DNA of 64,000 nt from UBA5336 sp039818165. Its GTDB lineage: Bacteria > Pseudomonadota > Alphaproteobacteria > Caulobacterales > Hyphomonadaceae. Under the pieces are notes generated by a model. It made no database searches, was not told the DNA's origin, and saw only the letters and a program-made list of their open reading frames with translations. The DNA is taken from contig JBCBUL010000002.1 of the NCBI GenBank assembly GCA_039818165.1, positions 62,001-126,000 on the forward strand, in the 5' to 3' direction. The translations under genes and the position numbers were made by a program. Shown one piece after another: positions 26,100-34,504 of this stretch (position 1 is its first letter; every line of letters starts with the position of its first letter).

Positions 26100-27218
26100 C
26101 TAGTTTGCCGAAGCGCCGGTGGTTGCGCCGCCGGACGCGCCATTGCCCGCAATCGGCTCAAACCGAGGCTCTAACATCTCCTGGTCACGGATGACGACCG
26201 GCGCTCCCTCGCGCACGCGGATAATCCCCTCGGTGATGACACGTTCGCCCAGCACCAGACCGTCGATCACCTCAATATAGCCAGCACTTCGCTGTCCAAG
26301 CTGCACCTCGGAGCGACGCGCCACCAGGTTGCCGCCTTCGTCTACGACTTTCCAGACGAACGTCTTTGGTCCAACGGGCTGGACAACTTCTTCCGGGATA
26401 GCGAGACGTGTGCGCGGTTCGGCTCTCAAGGTGACGCGCATGAATGTGCCTGACCGCAAGAGCGCCTCGGGATTCGGCAGGCTCGCGCGCGCGCGAATAG
26501 ACCGCGTCACGGGATCAATCCGGTTGTCCAATGTCGCCACGGTCCCGATGAAAACCTCGCCGGGCAGGTCGTCGGTTTCCGCGATAATCTCGGTGCCAGG
26601 CTGCACAGACCGCAACAGCGTGGATGGGACATCAAAGTCCAACAGCATTTCACTGTCATCAATCAGGGTCGCGACCACGTCGCCGGGCCGCACGAATGAG
26701 CCGACGCTAACCTGCCGGAACCCCAGGACACCTTCGAATGGCGCCACCAGAACGCGGTCTCGCTGGCGCGACTGCAGCGCGCGCAAATTGGCTTCCGCGC
26801 TATCAAGGTCACGGCGCGCCGAATCGAGCTCTGACAGGGAAACAGCTTCGGCTTCGGCCAGACGCTCTACCCGGTCGAGCTGTCGGCTGGCCTCGTCCAC
26901 ATCGGCTTCCGCCGCTTCAACCAGGGCAACCTGCTCCCTCTGAGCCAACGATACCAGCGTCTTGCCGGCGCGCACGCGCTCGCCATCCTCGAAATACACC
27001 GCGGTTATCCGGTCTGACGCGTTCAGGGTGAGGTCGACTTGCTCGCGCGGAGAAAGCGTTCCGAGCGCCTCAATCTCGCGAGAGAATTCTCGTTCTGCGA
27101 CCGGCTCGACAAATACGCTGGCGGGGCCTCCGCGCTGGGCCAGCGCTGAAGGCGAGACAACAACACACGCCACCGCGAGCGCAATGAAACTGAAGAATGC
27201 AGAGCTGCGATCAGCCAT
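26100..27218 (-). CDS. RND efflux periplasmic adaptor (MFP/HlyD family)
   Basis: A 372-aa AcrA-like adaptor linking the inner-membrane pump to the outer-membrane channel. The signal peptide runs to about residue 28 (FSFIALAVACVVVSPSALAQ). A lipoyl/barrel half follows, then an alpha-hairpin coiled coil (QREQVALVEAAEADVDEASRQLDRVERL... about 95-160), the second lipoyl half (VLVAPFEGVLGFRQVSVGSFV) and a beta-barrel/MP domain. It overlaps the OMF gene by 8 bp upstream and lies 12 bp from the RND gene downstream. Confidence 0.93.
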   Translation of the reverse strand: MADRSSAFFSFIALAVACVVVSPSALAQRGGPASVFVEPVAEREFSREIEALGTLSPREQVDLTLNASDRITAVYFEDGERVRAGKTLVSLAQREQVALVEAAEADVDEASRQLDRVERLAEAEAVSLSELDSARRDLDSAEANLRALQSRQRDRVLVAPFEGVLGFRQVSVGSFVRPGDVVATLIDDSEMLLDFDVPSTLLRSVQPGTEIIAETDDLPGEVFIGTVATLDNRIDPVTRSIRARASLPNPEALLRSGTFMRVTLRAEPRTRLAIPEEVVQPVGPKTFVWKVVDEGGNLVARRSEVQLGQRSAGYIEVIDGLVLGERVITEGIIRVREGAPVVIRDQEMLEPRFEPIAGNGASGGATTGASAN

Positions 27219-28665
27219 TCGGGGTGTCTCCTATTGCGCGGGTCTCGTTGATCTGTTCTGCAGACCAGATGCCGCCTAGGGCTCTATACGCGAATATAGC
27301 CTGTCTGGTTGTTTCGAGACGACTGATTTCCAATCGGTCCTGCGCATCAAGCTGGGCGCGCTGGGCATCAATCACGTCGAGAAAGTCATCGACCCCTTCT
27401 TCAAACCGTAGTCGCGCAAGGGACGTCGCCCGCTCAGCTGACGCTGCCGCTGCTTCCAGATCCGCGCGCCGGGCGCGTTCGAAGGCATAGCCGATGAGCG
27501 CCGTTTCCACCTCGCCCAGGGCCTCAACAACGATGCGCTCATAATTCTCGATGGCTCGCCGGGTGCGCGCATCGTTTACATCGATATCGGCGCGGACGCG
27601 GCGCAGGTCCGGGCCTTCCCAGCGGATTGCCGGCCCAATCCCGAAGCCAAAGCTATCACCAAGATCGTTGGTTTCGTTAAAGAGGCTGAGCAGGTTAGCG
27701 TTGAATGTCAGGGTTGGAAAAAGGCGCGCGCGGTCGGCCTCTCCCAAAGCGAGCAATTGGGCGATCTCTGCTTCAGCAGCGCGAACATCCGGCCTCCGGC
27801 GGATCAAAGCCTCTGGCGTTTCAAGTGCCAGGACGTTCGGCGGGCCGGGAATGGTGCCCGGCGCGGCGAGCGCACGCTCCACCAGAGGTGTCTCTAAGAG
27901 GCTGGTCTGCCCCGTCAGCGTAACGAGGTTCGCCGCCGCAATACGCATTCGCGCTTCAATCTGCGGCACCGAAGCAAGCGTCGTGCGGAACTGGGATTCC
28001 GCGCGCTCCAGATCCAGACGCGTGGCCCTGCCGTTTTCGAACAGAGTTCGCAGGAGCGCCAGACTATCGCCCTGGAGCGCGGCATTGGAACGGGCCACGG
28101 CAAGCCGGACCTGGCTACCGCGAAGTTCGGCATAGGCGAGCGCAGTATTGGCTGCAACGGTTACGGCGAGGTCGCGCTGCAGTTCTATCTCGCTGTCCAG
28201 TCCCGCTTCGGCCGCAGCGACCAGGGCATCTATCCGCCCAAAAGCGTCATACTCCCAACTGGCGCCGAGCTGTCCCGATCCACTGAACTCAGCGTCAGCG
28301 CCGGCGCGAGGCGCCTGTCCAAACTCGGCCGAAGCGCTGCTGGACGTTGATAGGGTTCGTTCAAGGCCCTCAGCCACCAGTCGGGCGCGTGCCGTGCGGA
28401 TGTCAGCCAACGCCACGTCAAGGTCCCGGTTCTGTTCTAGCGCGGCGGTGACGAGGTCCCCAAGCATCGGATCATCGAAAGTGCGCCACCAATCGCCCGC
28501 AACGGACATGGCCGCCAAACCGTTTCGGTCGCTATGGTCGAAGGTGGAGGGAGACGCCAGCTCCAGTGATGGCGGCTGGGGGGCGTCTGGTACAGCTACG
28601 CAGCCCGTTGCAAGCGCGGCGGGCAAAACCACCGCAGAATTGAACCGAAATCGTGTCATGGCCAT
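27211..28665 (-). CDS. Outer-membrane efflux lipoprotein (OMF, NodT family)
   Basis: A 484-aa TolC-like channel. The N-terminus has a signal peptide with lipobox LATGC (acylated Cys near 22). VAGDWWRTFDDPMLGDLV is the standard NodT opening. Two long repeats of coiled-coil helices follow (RLDLERAESQFRTTLA and RADLEAAAASAERATSLARLRF). GLPA-like contacts and RRRPDVRAAEAEIAQ are also typical. ATG 28665 or 28659 may be the start; no strong Shine-Dalgarno sequence separates them. It is the first gene of the efflux operon, 108 bp downstream of guaA on the same strand. Confidence 0.92.
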   Translation of the reverse strand: MAMTRFRFNSAVVLPAALATGCVAVPDAPQPPSLELASPSTFDHSDRNGLAAMSVAGDWWRTFDDPMLGDLVTAALEQNRDLDVALADIRTARARLVAEGLERTLSTSSSASAEFGQAPRAGADAEFSGSGQLGASWEYDAFGRIDALVAAAEAGLDSEIELQRDLAVTVAANTALAYAELRGSQVRLAVARSNAALQGDSLALLRTLFENGRATRLDLERAESQFRTTLASVPQIEARMRIAAANLVTLTGQTSLLETPLVERALAAPGTIPGPPNVLALETPEALIRRRPDVRAAEAEIAQLLALGEADRARLFPTLTFNANLLSLFNETNDLGDSFGFGIGPAIRWEGPDLRRVRADIDVNDARTRRAIENYERIVVEALGEVETALIGYAFERARRADLEAAAASAERATSLARLRFEEGVDDFLDVIDAQRAQLDAQDRLEISRLETTRQAIFAYRALGGIWSAEQINETRAIGDTPNG

Positions 28666-28773
28666 GCAGATAAGCCGATCACCACAAATACCAGCTATCG
28701 AGACCGAAAGTCTCGATTGAGCGTTGCTAAATGCGATTGCAAGAGAGCTGCCGGCAGTTGGCCAAAGCGGGTA

Positions 28774-30339
28774 CTATTCCCACTCGATCGTTCCCGGCGG
28801 CTTGCTGGTGATGTCATAGACGACGCGGTTCACGCCTTTCACCTCGTTGATGATGCGCGTTGCAACGCGGCCAAGGAAGGCGTGGTCAAAGGGGTAATAG
28901 TCCGCTGTCATGCCATCGGTCGACGTGACAGCGCGCAGGGCGAGTACGCTTTCATAGGTGCGCTCATCTCCCATCACGCCAACGGTATTGACCGGAAGCA
29001 ATACGGCAAACGCCTGCCAGATCTCGTCATAGAGATTGTGGGTTCGCAGCTCCTCCAGATAGATCGCATCGGCCTTGCGCAACGTGTCAGCTTTCTCCCG
29101 CGTGATCTCGCCCGGGATACGGATGGCGAGGCCCGGCCCCGGAAACGGATGGCGGCCAATAAAGGCCTCCGGCAGGCCCAACTCCCGCCCCAGAGCGCGC
29201 ACTTCATCCTTGAAGAGCTCACGCAAAGGCTCGACCAGTTTCATGTTCATACGCTCTGGCAGGCCGCCCACATTGTGGTGAGACTTGATGGTCACGCTTG
29301 GCCCGCCCAGCGCACTGACACTTTCAATCACGTCTGGATAGAGCGTGCCTTGGGCGAGGAAATCTGCCCCGCCGATCTTCTTGGCCTCTTGCTCGAACAC
29401 ATCGATGAACAGCCCGCCAATGATCTTGCGCTTGCGCTCGGGGTCGCTGACGCCCGCCAGCTTGCCGAGGAACAGGTCCGACACGTCCACATGGACCAGC
29501 GGAATGTTGTAGTGCTCGCGGAACAGGCCTACGACCTGCTCGCTTTCATTCGTCCGCATGAGGCCGTGGTCGACATAGACGCAGGTGAGCTGTTCGCCGA
29601 TCGCTTCGTGGATGAGCACGGCAGCGACGGAACTGTCGACGCCGCCCGACAGGCCACAGATCACTCTTCCCTGCCCCACCTGGCCACGGATCTTTTCAAT
29701 CGCCTCGGCGCGATAGGCTGCCATGGTCCAGTCGCCCTTAAGGCCGGCGACGCCATGGGTGAAATTGCGCAGCATTTGCGCGCCGTGGACGGTGTGAACC
29801 ACCTCAGGGTGGAACTGGGTTCCGTAAAAGCGGCGCTCGGGGTCGGCGATGACCGCATAGGGGGCGCCGGGCGAGCGGGCGATAACGCCAAATCCGGGCG
29901 CCATCTCCGCGACATGGTCACCATGGCTCATCCAGACCTGCTCGCCGGTTTCGCCCTGGAAGAGGCCTTCAAGGATGGGGTCGTCCACGACGCGCTCAAC
30001 AAAGGCGCGGCCAAACTCCCGGCTTTCGCCGCTTTCCACGCGCCCGCCAAGCTGCTCCATCATCACCTGCTGGCCGTAGCAGATGCCGAGGACAGGCACG
30101 CCCGCAGCAAAGATGGCGTCATCGGCGCGCGGACTATCCTCCCAGGTCACGCTGGAGGGGCCACCGGACAGGATCACCGCCTTTGGGGCATAGCCAACCA
30201 GAAATGCCGCATCGACCTTGTTGAACGGGTGGATCTCGCAATACACGCCGCTCTCACGCAGGCGCCGGGCAATCAATTGCGTCACCTGGGAGCCGAAATC
30301 GACGATCAGGGCGCGCTCATGTTGTGGTGTGTCAGCCAT
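28774..30339 (-). CDS. guaA: GMP synthase (glutamine-hydrolysing)
   Basis: A 521-aa enzyme converting XMP to GMP with glutamine nitrogen. The N-terminal class I amidotransferase has the Cys nucleophile in GICYGQQ and His-Pro-Glu in FHPEVVHT. The ATP pyrophosphatase domain has the P-loop LSGGVDSSVAAVLIHEA. The C-terminal dimerisation domain ends YDITSKPPGTIEWE, the universal GuaA tail. The upstream gap contains a decayed copy of the rsmB 3' end. guaB, the previous step, is 4 kb away. Confidence 0.97.
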   Translation of the reverse strand: MADTPQHERALIVDFGSQVTQLIARRLRESGVYCEIHPFNKVDAAFLVGYAPKAVILSGGPSSVTWEDSPRADDAIFAAGVPVLGICYGQQVMMEQLGGRVESGESREFGRAFVERVVDDPILEGLFQGETGEQVWMSHGDHVAEMAPGFGVIARSPGAPYAVIADPERRFYGTQFHPEVVHTVHGAQMLRNFTHGVAGLKGDWTMAAYRAEAIEKIRGQVGQGRVICGLSGGVDSSVAAVLIHEAIGEQLTCVYVDHGLMRTNESEQVVGLFREHYNIPLVHVDVSDLFLGKLAGVSDPERKRKIIGGLFIDVFEQEAKKIGGADFLAQGTLYPDVIESVSALGGPSVTIKSHHNVGGLPERMNMKLVEPLRELFKDEVRALGRELGLPEAFIGRHPFPGPGLAIRIPGEITREKADTLRKADAIYLEELRTHNLYDEIWQAFAVLLPVNTVGVMGDERTYESVLALRAVTSTDGMTADYYPFDHAFLGRVATRIINEVKGVNRVVYDITSKPPGTIEWE

Positions 30340-30363
30340 GGCGCGGTGTAGCCGAGTCTGGAG

Positions 30364-30425
30364 CTGCGCCGCAATACCGCAAAGAAAAACCAGTAGACAA
30401 CTCGCGCTTGGGCGTCTGGCGTACG
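30364..30425 (-). pseudogene. Decayed duplicate of the rsmB 3' end
   Basis: This stretch aligns with the 3' end of the intact rsmB (30969-31031) over about 62 bp at roughly 70% identity by eye. It includes the exact 14-mer ACCGCAAAGAAAAA at 30376 and again at 30981, 605 bp apart. Read on the minus strand it encodes VRQTPKRE and, one frame over, FFFAVLRR. The intact gene has VRLTPKRAGTDGFFFAVLRR. A single-base indel separates the two frames, and no start or full domain remains. It marks duplication or insertion between rsmB and guaA. Confidence 0.65.
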
Positions 30426-30470
30426 TTATCGAGCGTTGACTGGACGCGCACGCTCATCAACTGGAAGCCA

Positions 30471-30962
30471 TCAGCCACTCTGGGCCGAGGCGCGGTCAAG
30501 ATAGGAACGCATCTGGTCTAAAATGGCCAGGTGGTTGTGACCAATGAGGATTGGAACGCGATGCGGTCCGATCAAACGATCAATAGTCGCGTCTCGATCA
30601 ACTTCGCCATCGGAATACAAGCCGTATCTGATCTCGGTAATCCCAGACTTTGAACCGCTGACTGGAGTGAATAAGCCAATTTCGGATACGTCACACCAAT
30701 CCACGCGACATTTAGAACCTATGGTCCTCGCTTCGAACCCGGTTTCGTCAAGCGTAAGACAATGAAAGCTATGAGCTATCAGATCAGCGAAGACGAATAG
30801 AAAATAGACGCCGACAACAGCGATGGCCGCGAGCGTTAGATAGAACCTCATGCCGGAGCTTCCGGGCGCAATAAGGAAAGCCAGATTCAGAAGACCAAAC
30901 GTCACGCCAACCAAAGCCAGTTTTTCCTTAAGCACAGGACGGAAGGTCACCTTTCTATTCAT
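30471..30962 (-). CDS. Small two-TM membrane protein of unknown function
   Basis: A 163-aa protein. Two hydrophobic segments occupy about residues 14-34 and 40-62 (LALVGVTFGLLNLAFLIA, YLTLAAIAVVGVYFLFVFADLI). A soluble C-terminal domain resembles a PH-like sandwich (LTLDETGFEARTIG, CRVDWCDVSEIGLF). Its ATG overlaps the rsmB stop as ATGA, so translation is coupled. It lies between intact rsmB and a decayed copy of the rsmB 3' end, which suggests it arrived by insertion. Family not recognised. Confidence 0.7.
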   Translation of the reverse strand: MNRKVTFRPVLKEKLALVGVTFGLLNLAFLIAPGSSGMRFYLTLAAIAVVGVYFLFVFADLIAHSFHCLTLDETGFEARTIGSKCRVDWCDVSEIGLFTPVSGSKSGITEIRYGLYSDGEVDRDATIDRLIGPHRVPILIGHNHLAILDQMRSYLDRASAQSG

Positions 30963-32269
30963 GCCTTGCTCCGCCTGAGCACCGCAAAGAAAAAGCCGTC
31001 AGTTCCGGCCCGTTTTGGCGTCAGGCGGACGCTGCCGGTCGGTCCTTCATTCGCTTTGACGATGCGCGCGCCTTCATCCGTCAGCAAACCGCTAACAATG
31101 GCCGCATCTGCTCCGCTTTCCTGGGCAAAATCCGGTATGTGAGCAAGAAAACTCGCCACTTGATCCTCGTCTTCTTCCATGAGGAAGCTGCACGTTGCGT
31201 AAAGGATCCTGCCGCCGGGTTTCACATATTTCGCACTCTCGCGGAGGATTTCAGCCTGCTCCTCCTGACGCTTGGCGAACGACTTTTCTGTCAGGCGCCA
31301 TTTCGTATCGGGCTTGCGCCGCCATGTGCCGGTGCCACTGCAGGGCGCATCGATGAAGACGCAGTCCATCTGGCCTTCCAGCGGCGCCAGCACGTCTGGT
31401 TCGTCCGGGTGGCAGAGCTGCACATTATGCGCGCCGGAGCGTTTCAGGCGCGGGATCAGCGCGCTCAGGCGCCGCCCGTCAATATCATAGGCGAAGACCT
31501 GGCCTTTGCCGTCCATTGCAGCGGCCATGGCGAGCGTCTTGCCGCCGCCGCCTGCACAGTAGTCCAGCACCTGTTCACCCGGCTTCACATTCGCCGCAGC
31601 GGCTGCGATCTGGCTGCCGGCATCCTGCACCTCAACCCAGCCTTTGGAGTATGCGGGAATGGCTTCGAGCGAGGCTTCGCGCTGACTCGGGTCCGGAGCA
31701 GGAATGTGGAACGCATTTTTGAGCAGCGGTGACGGTTTGGCCTTCGCCGAGAAAAGCGCCTTCTCTGCTTTCTCCACATCGGCCTTGAGCGTGTTCACAC
31801 GTATGTCGACCGGTGCCCGGGCGGCCATGGCCTGGCCCTCCATCACTGCATCTTCCGCAAAGACGCGTGCCATCTGGGGCGACAACCATTCGGGAAAGTC
31901 GCCCATGACATGGGACGGCGCGGCTGGGTCCGGCGCCAGCAGCAGCCCTTCGCGTTCCGCATTTGTCAGCGGGGTTGGGCCATGGTCCTCATAACAGGCC
32001 TGTTCCAGCGTGCGCAGGTCCATATCCCAAGCAAAGCGCGCTGCGGCGAACACCAGAGCGCGGGCATCCTCGCTGCCCATGGCATGGCCGAGCGAATTGC
32101 GCCGCCGAAGCGCGTCGAGCACCAAACCCGACACCCAGGCCCGATCCTTTGACCCAGCATACCGCGCGCGCTTGCCCCAATCGCGCACGGCGACCTTCAA
32201 CGGTTGGCGGCGCTGCATCACGTCTTCAAGCACATGGATGGCTGCGGACAGCCGGCCGCCGAGTTTCAT
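30959..32269 (-). CDS. rsmB: RsmB/NOL1-NOP2-sun family rRNA m5C methyltransferase
   Basis: A 436-aa SAM-dependent RNA methyltransferase. The N-terminal NusB-like helical domain is followed by a Rossmann methyltransferase. That domain shows VLDYCAGGGGKTLAMAA (SAM motif I), VFIDAPCSGTGTWRRKPD (catalytic-site Cys, motif IV) and ILYATCSFLMEEDEDQ (nucleophilic Cys, motif VI). It probably modifies 16S rRNA, but other m5C rRNA targets are possible. The gene ends GFFFAVLRRSKA. The stop overlaps the downstream membrane protein start by 4 bp. Confidence 0.88.
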   Translation of the reverse strand: MKLGGRLSAAIHVLEDVMQRRQPLKVAVRDWGKRARYAGSKDRAWVSGLVLDALRRRNSLGHAMGSEDARALVFAAARFAWDMDLRTLEQACYEDHGPTPLTNAEREGLLLAPDPAAPSHVMGDFPEWLSPQMARVFAEDAVMEGQAMAARAPVDIRVNTLKADVEKAEKALFSAKAKPSPLLKNAFHIPAPDPSQREASLEAIPAYSKGWVEVQDAGSQIAAAAANVKPGEQVLDYCAGGGGKTLAMAAAMDGKGQVFAYDIDGRRLSALIPRLKRSGAHNVQLCHPDEPDVLAPLEGQMDCVFIDAPCSGTGTWRRKPDTKWRLTEKSFAKRQEEQAEILRESAKYVKPGGRILYATCSFLMEEDEDQVASFLAHIPDFAQESGADAAIVSGLLTDEGARIVKANEGPTGSVRLTPKRAGTDGFFFAVLRRSKA

Positions 32270-32346
32270 TGGGGCGCCTCAGGTCTGGATTAGAAAGCCT
32301 CGCGTGGTAGCGTGGCGTGCGGGCAGACGCAAATGGGAGACGCCGT

Positions 32347-32952
32347 ATGCCGATCAATATCGACCTGCCTGCTGAACAGCGCCGGGCACAGCCGGGCGAA
32401 TGGCGCCTTGTCGGCGACATTATCGCAAAGGCCTTCGCGGAGGACCCTGTAAACCTCCACGTGTTCGGAACTGAGCGGGCAATTCAATCCTGCATGCGCA
32501 TTCTAGCACGGGAAGTTTATCTTCCGGCTGGCCATAGCTTTCTGCAAGGCGAAGACGGCGCAACCATGTGGCTGCCGCCGGGCGTGGCGGGCAATTTTGG
32601 AGGGTTGGCACAGTTGAAGTTTGCCGTCGCCATGGCGCGGTTCGCCACAAAGGGAGCCATGAATCGCGCATTGGGCCTTTCAGCGCAAATGGCCGAGCAT
32701 CACCCCACAGAACCGCACATGTATCTTTTCACCATCGGTGCCGTGCAGGAGGCCCGGGGCAAGGGCGTGGGAAAGTCACTGCTGGCGCCGGTGCTCGCCG
32801 CGTGCGACCGGGATGGCATCCCGGTCTATCTTGAGAATTCAAACCCGGTAAATGGCGGGTTTTATCGCGCCCACGGGTTCGAAACCATAACCACGTTTCA
32901 GGTGGGCGGCGACGGCCCCGTGATGGAACCCATGTGGCGATCGCCGCGCTAA
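32347..32952 (+). CDS. GNAT family N-acetyltransferase
   Basis: A 201-aa protein from ATG 32347, with GGGAGA six bases upstream. The acetyl-CoA-binding signature is VQEARGKGVGKSLLAPVL (near 140). LENSNPVNGGFYRAHGFETI is the typical C-terminal GNAT segment. The substrate is unknown; similar proteins are generic acetyltransferases. It overlaps the convergent SDR gene by 4 bp. Confidence 0.85.
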   Translation: MPINIDLPAEQRRAQPGEWRLVGDIIAKAFAEDPVNLHVFGTERAIQSCMRILAREVYLPAGHSFLQGEDGATMWLPPGVAGNFGGLAQLKFAVAMARFATKGAMNRALGLSAQMAEHHPTEPHMYLFTIGAVQEARGKGVGKSLLAPVLAACDRDGIPVYLENSNPVNGGFYRAHGFETITTFQVGGDGPVMEPMWRSPR

Positions 32953-33719
32953 AAGTTCACACGGTTTGACAGCGCGCCATCGACGATGAGGTTTGCACCC
33001 GTCGTGTAGGATGACGCCGGGCTGGCCAGGAATACCGCAGCATTCGCGATTTCCTGGGGCGTCGCCATCCGCCCGGTGGGGTTTCGCTTACTCGCCTGCT
33101 TGAAAAAGTCAGGCATCCCTTGCTCGACCTGATGCCAAATTCCGCCTTCGAAATAGACCATGCCGGGCGACACGACATTGGTTCGAATGCCACGGGAGGC
33201 GTGCTGGCGCGAGAGGCCCTTCGCCATGTGGATCAAGGCGGCTTTGATGGGGCCATAGCTTCCGGCGTTGTCGGCCTGGGCGGCAGATATCGACGCGATG
33301 ATAATGAATGCCGCGTTGCCGGACGCTTCGGCGGCCGCCCCGAGAAGCGGCTCTGCCGCGTCGAACGCGTTTACCGCGCCCAGCACATCCAGATTGAAAT
33401 TCTTTTCCCACGAAGATGGGTCATTGCCCTGCGCCATGGCGCCGGCGTTGGAAAACAGCATATCGATGCCGCCCAACGTTTCCCCGGCAGACCTGATCCA
33501 GTCTTGCAGCGTGCTGGTATCCATGATGTCGACCGAGGCGCCCGTGGCTTTCACGCCTTTTGCTTCCAATGCTGAGACCGTTTCAGCCACCTGCTCGGCA
33601 CTGCGCGCGCACACGCCAACATGGGTGCCTTCATCGGCCAGGGTTTCTGCGATTGCACGCCCGATGCCCCGCGTCCCACCCAGCACGATCGCTGACTTAC
33701 CTTTCAAGCCGAGGTCCAT
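32949..33719 (-). CDS. Short-chain dehydrogenase/reductase
   Basis: A 256-aa classical SDR. The Rossmann nucleotide motif is GGTRGIGRAIAETLADEG, with NAGAMAQG as the NAG element. The active site is Ser (IIASISAAQ) with Tyr-x3-Lys as YGPIK. The C-terminal TPQEIANAAVFLASPASSYTTGANLIVDGA is standard for the 3-oxoacyl-ACP-reductase-like subfamily. The true substrate is unknown. It is divergent from the small HTH gene, with a perfect palindrome between them. Confidence 0.9.
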   Translation of the reverse strand: MDLGLKGKSAIVLGGTRGIGRAIAETLADEGTHVGVCARSAEQVAETVSALEAKGVKATGASVDIMDTSTLQDWIRSAGETLGGIDMLFSNAGAMAQGNDPSSWEKNFNLDVLGAVNAFDAAEPLLGAAAEASGNAAFIIIASISAAQADNAGSYGPIKAALIHMAKGLSRQHASRGIRTNVVSPGMVYFEGGIWHQVEQGMPDFFKQASKRNPTGRMATPQEIANAAVFLASPASSYTTGANLIVDGALSNRVNF

Positions 33720-33808
33720 CTCGCCGTCTCCCTTTGTTGTGTTGCCTGCCCATCACACGACCATCGATCCACGCTGGGAGCAAGTCTGGCCCGGCCTTTG
33801 CTCGTCTT

Positions 33809-33824
33809 GTCGAAAACTTTCGAC
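33809..33824. promoter_or_regulatory. Perfect dyad, candidate operator of the small HTH protein
   Basis: GTCGAAA-AC-TTTCGAC is a 16-bp perfect inverted repeat. It lies 33 bp before the HTH gene start and about 90 bp before the divergent SDR start. Such a site fits autoregulation by a dimeric HTH protein; the binding partner is inferred. Confidence 0.5.
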
Positions 33825-33856
33825 GAATTCACCAGAAATCACGCAGGAGGCGAGAG

Positions 33857-34084
33857 ATGTGCGAACGTGGGACGACGATCAACTGTAGGGACTTTGAAGC
33901 CGAACTGGCCGAGAGTTATCAGGAATTTGCCGCAAAGGCGGGCGTGTCTACCGTGACGCTGCGCAAATTCTTCCGCGGCCACGCCCCTATCCGGCGAACA
34001 ACCTTCAACCGGATTTCAAAGACCCTCAGACAGGACTACGCCGTCGACATCGAAGCGGAAAAGCACTTCTATCCGGGGCGGTAG
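33857..34084 (+). CDS. Small helix-turn-helix DNA-binding protein
   Basis: A 75-aa protein starting at ATG 33857 after an ideal AGGAGG with a 6-nt spacer. The longer frame from 33560 is antisense to the SDR gene. The centre reads EFAAKAGVSTVTLRKFFRGHAPIRRTTFNRISKTLRQ, which fits a Xre/LacI-like helix-turn-helix (A-x3-GVS-x3-LRKFF). The short acidic N-terminus and basic tail leave no room for a ligand domain. It is likely a local regulator, perhaps of itself and the divergent SDR gene. Confidence 0.7.
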   Translation: MCERGTTINCRDFEAELAESYQEFAAKAGVSTVTLRKFFRGHAPIRRTTFNRISKTLRQDYAVDIEAEKHFYPGR

Positions 34085-34150
34085 CCAAGGTCACACCGGC
34101 CCGGACGCTTGGCCCTTGACCTTTAGCCAACCACCCATGACGAGTAGGTC

Positions 34151-34504
34151 ATGGAAGCAGAAACCGTTCGCCGCATAATCTCCTACTTGATGGGCATTTA
34201 CGCCTTTGTGGCAACCATGTGGGCCATTGCTTTGCCCGCCATCAAGGAAAATGAGGGTCTGGGTGCACGGCAGCTTCAGGCCACACTCCGCGTCATAGCG
34301 GCAGCACTTTTGATTTTGTTCATCGGACAAGCTTTTGTCGGCGCGGCTGACTCTTCGGAAACAGCTGACGTCTCAATCGCGGAATCCGCGATAATACTGT
34401 CCATATTGATCGCGACGATTGTGGTCGCTGCGACAATCGACAATGTCTTCTATAAGCTGAGCAAACCCGCAAAGCCAAAAGCAAGCGACGAACTCACCCT
34501 CTAG
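34151..34504 (+). CDS. Three-TM small membrane protein of unknown function
   Basis: A 117-aa protein with hydrophobic segments at about 9-29 (ISYLMGIYAFVATMWAIALP), 44-64 (TLRVIAAALLILFIGQAFVG) and 77-95 (SAIILSILIATIVVAATI). A short Lys-rich tail follows. Its frame overlaps the guaB 3' end by 11 bp, convergent. It lies 66 bp downstream of the HTH gene on the same strand and may be co-transcribed. No family is recognised. Confidence 0.6.
   Translation: MEAETVRRIISYLMGIYAFVATMWAIALPAIKENEGLGARQLQATLRVIAAALLILFIGQAFVGAADSSETADVSIAESAIILSILIATIVVAATIDNVFYKLSKPAKPKASDELTL

Noticed and set aside
28717..30351. 544-codon open frame antisense to guaA
   Set aside because: Shadow of the universally conserved GuaA; composition is typical of antisense GC-rich DNA.
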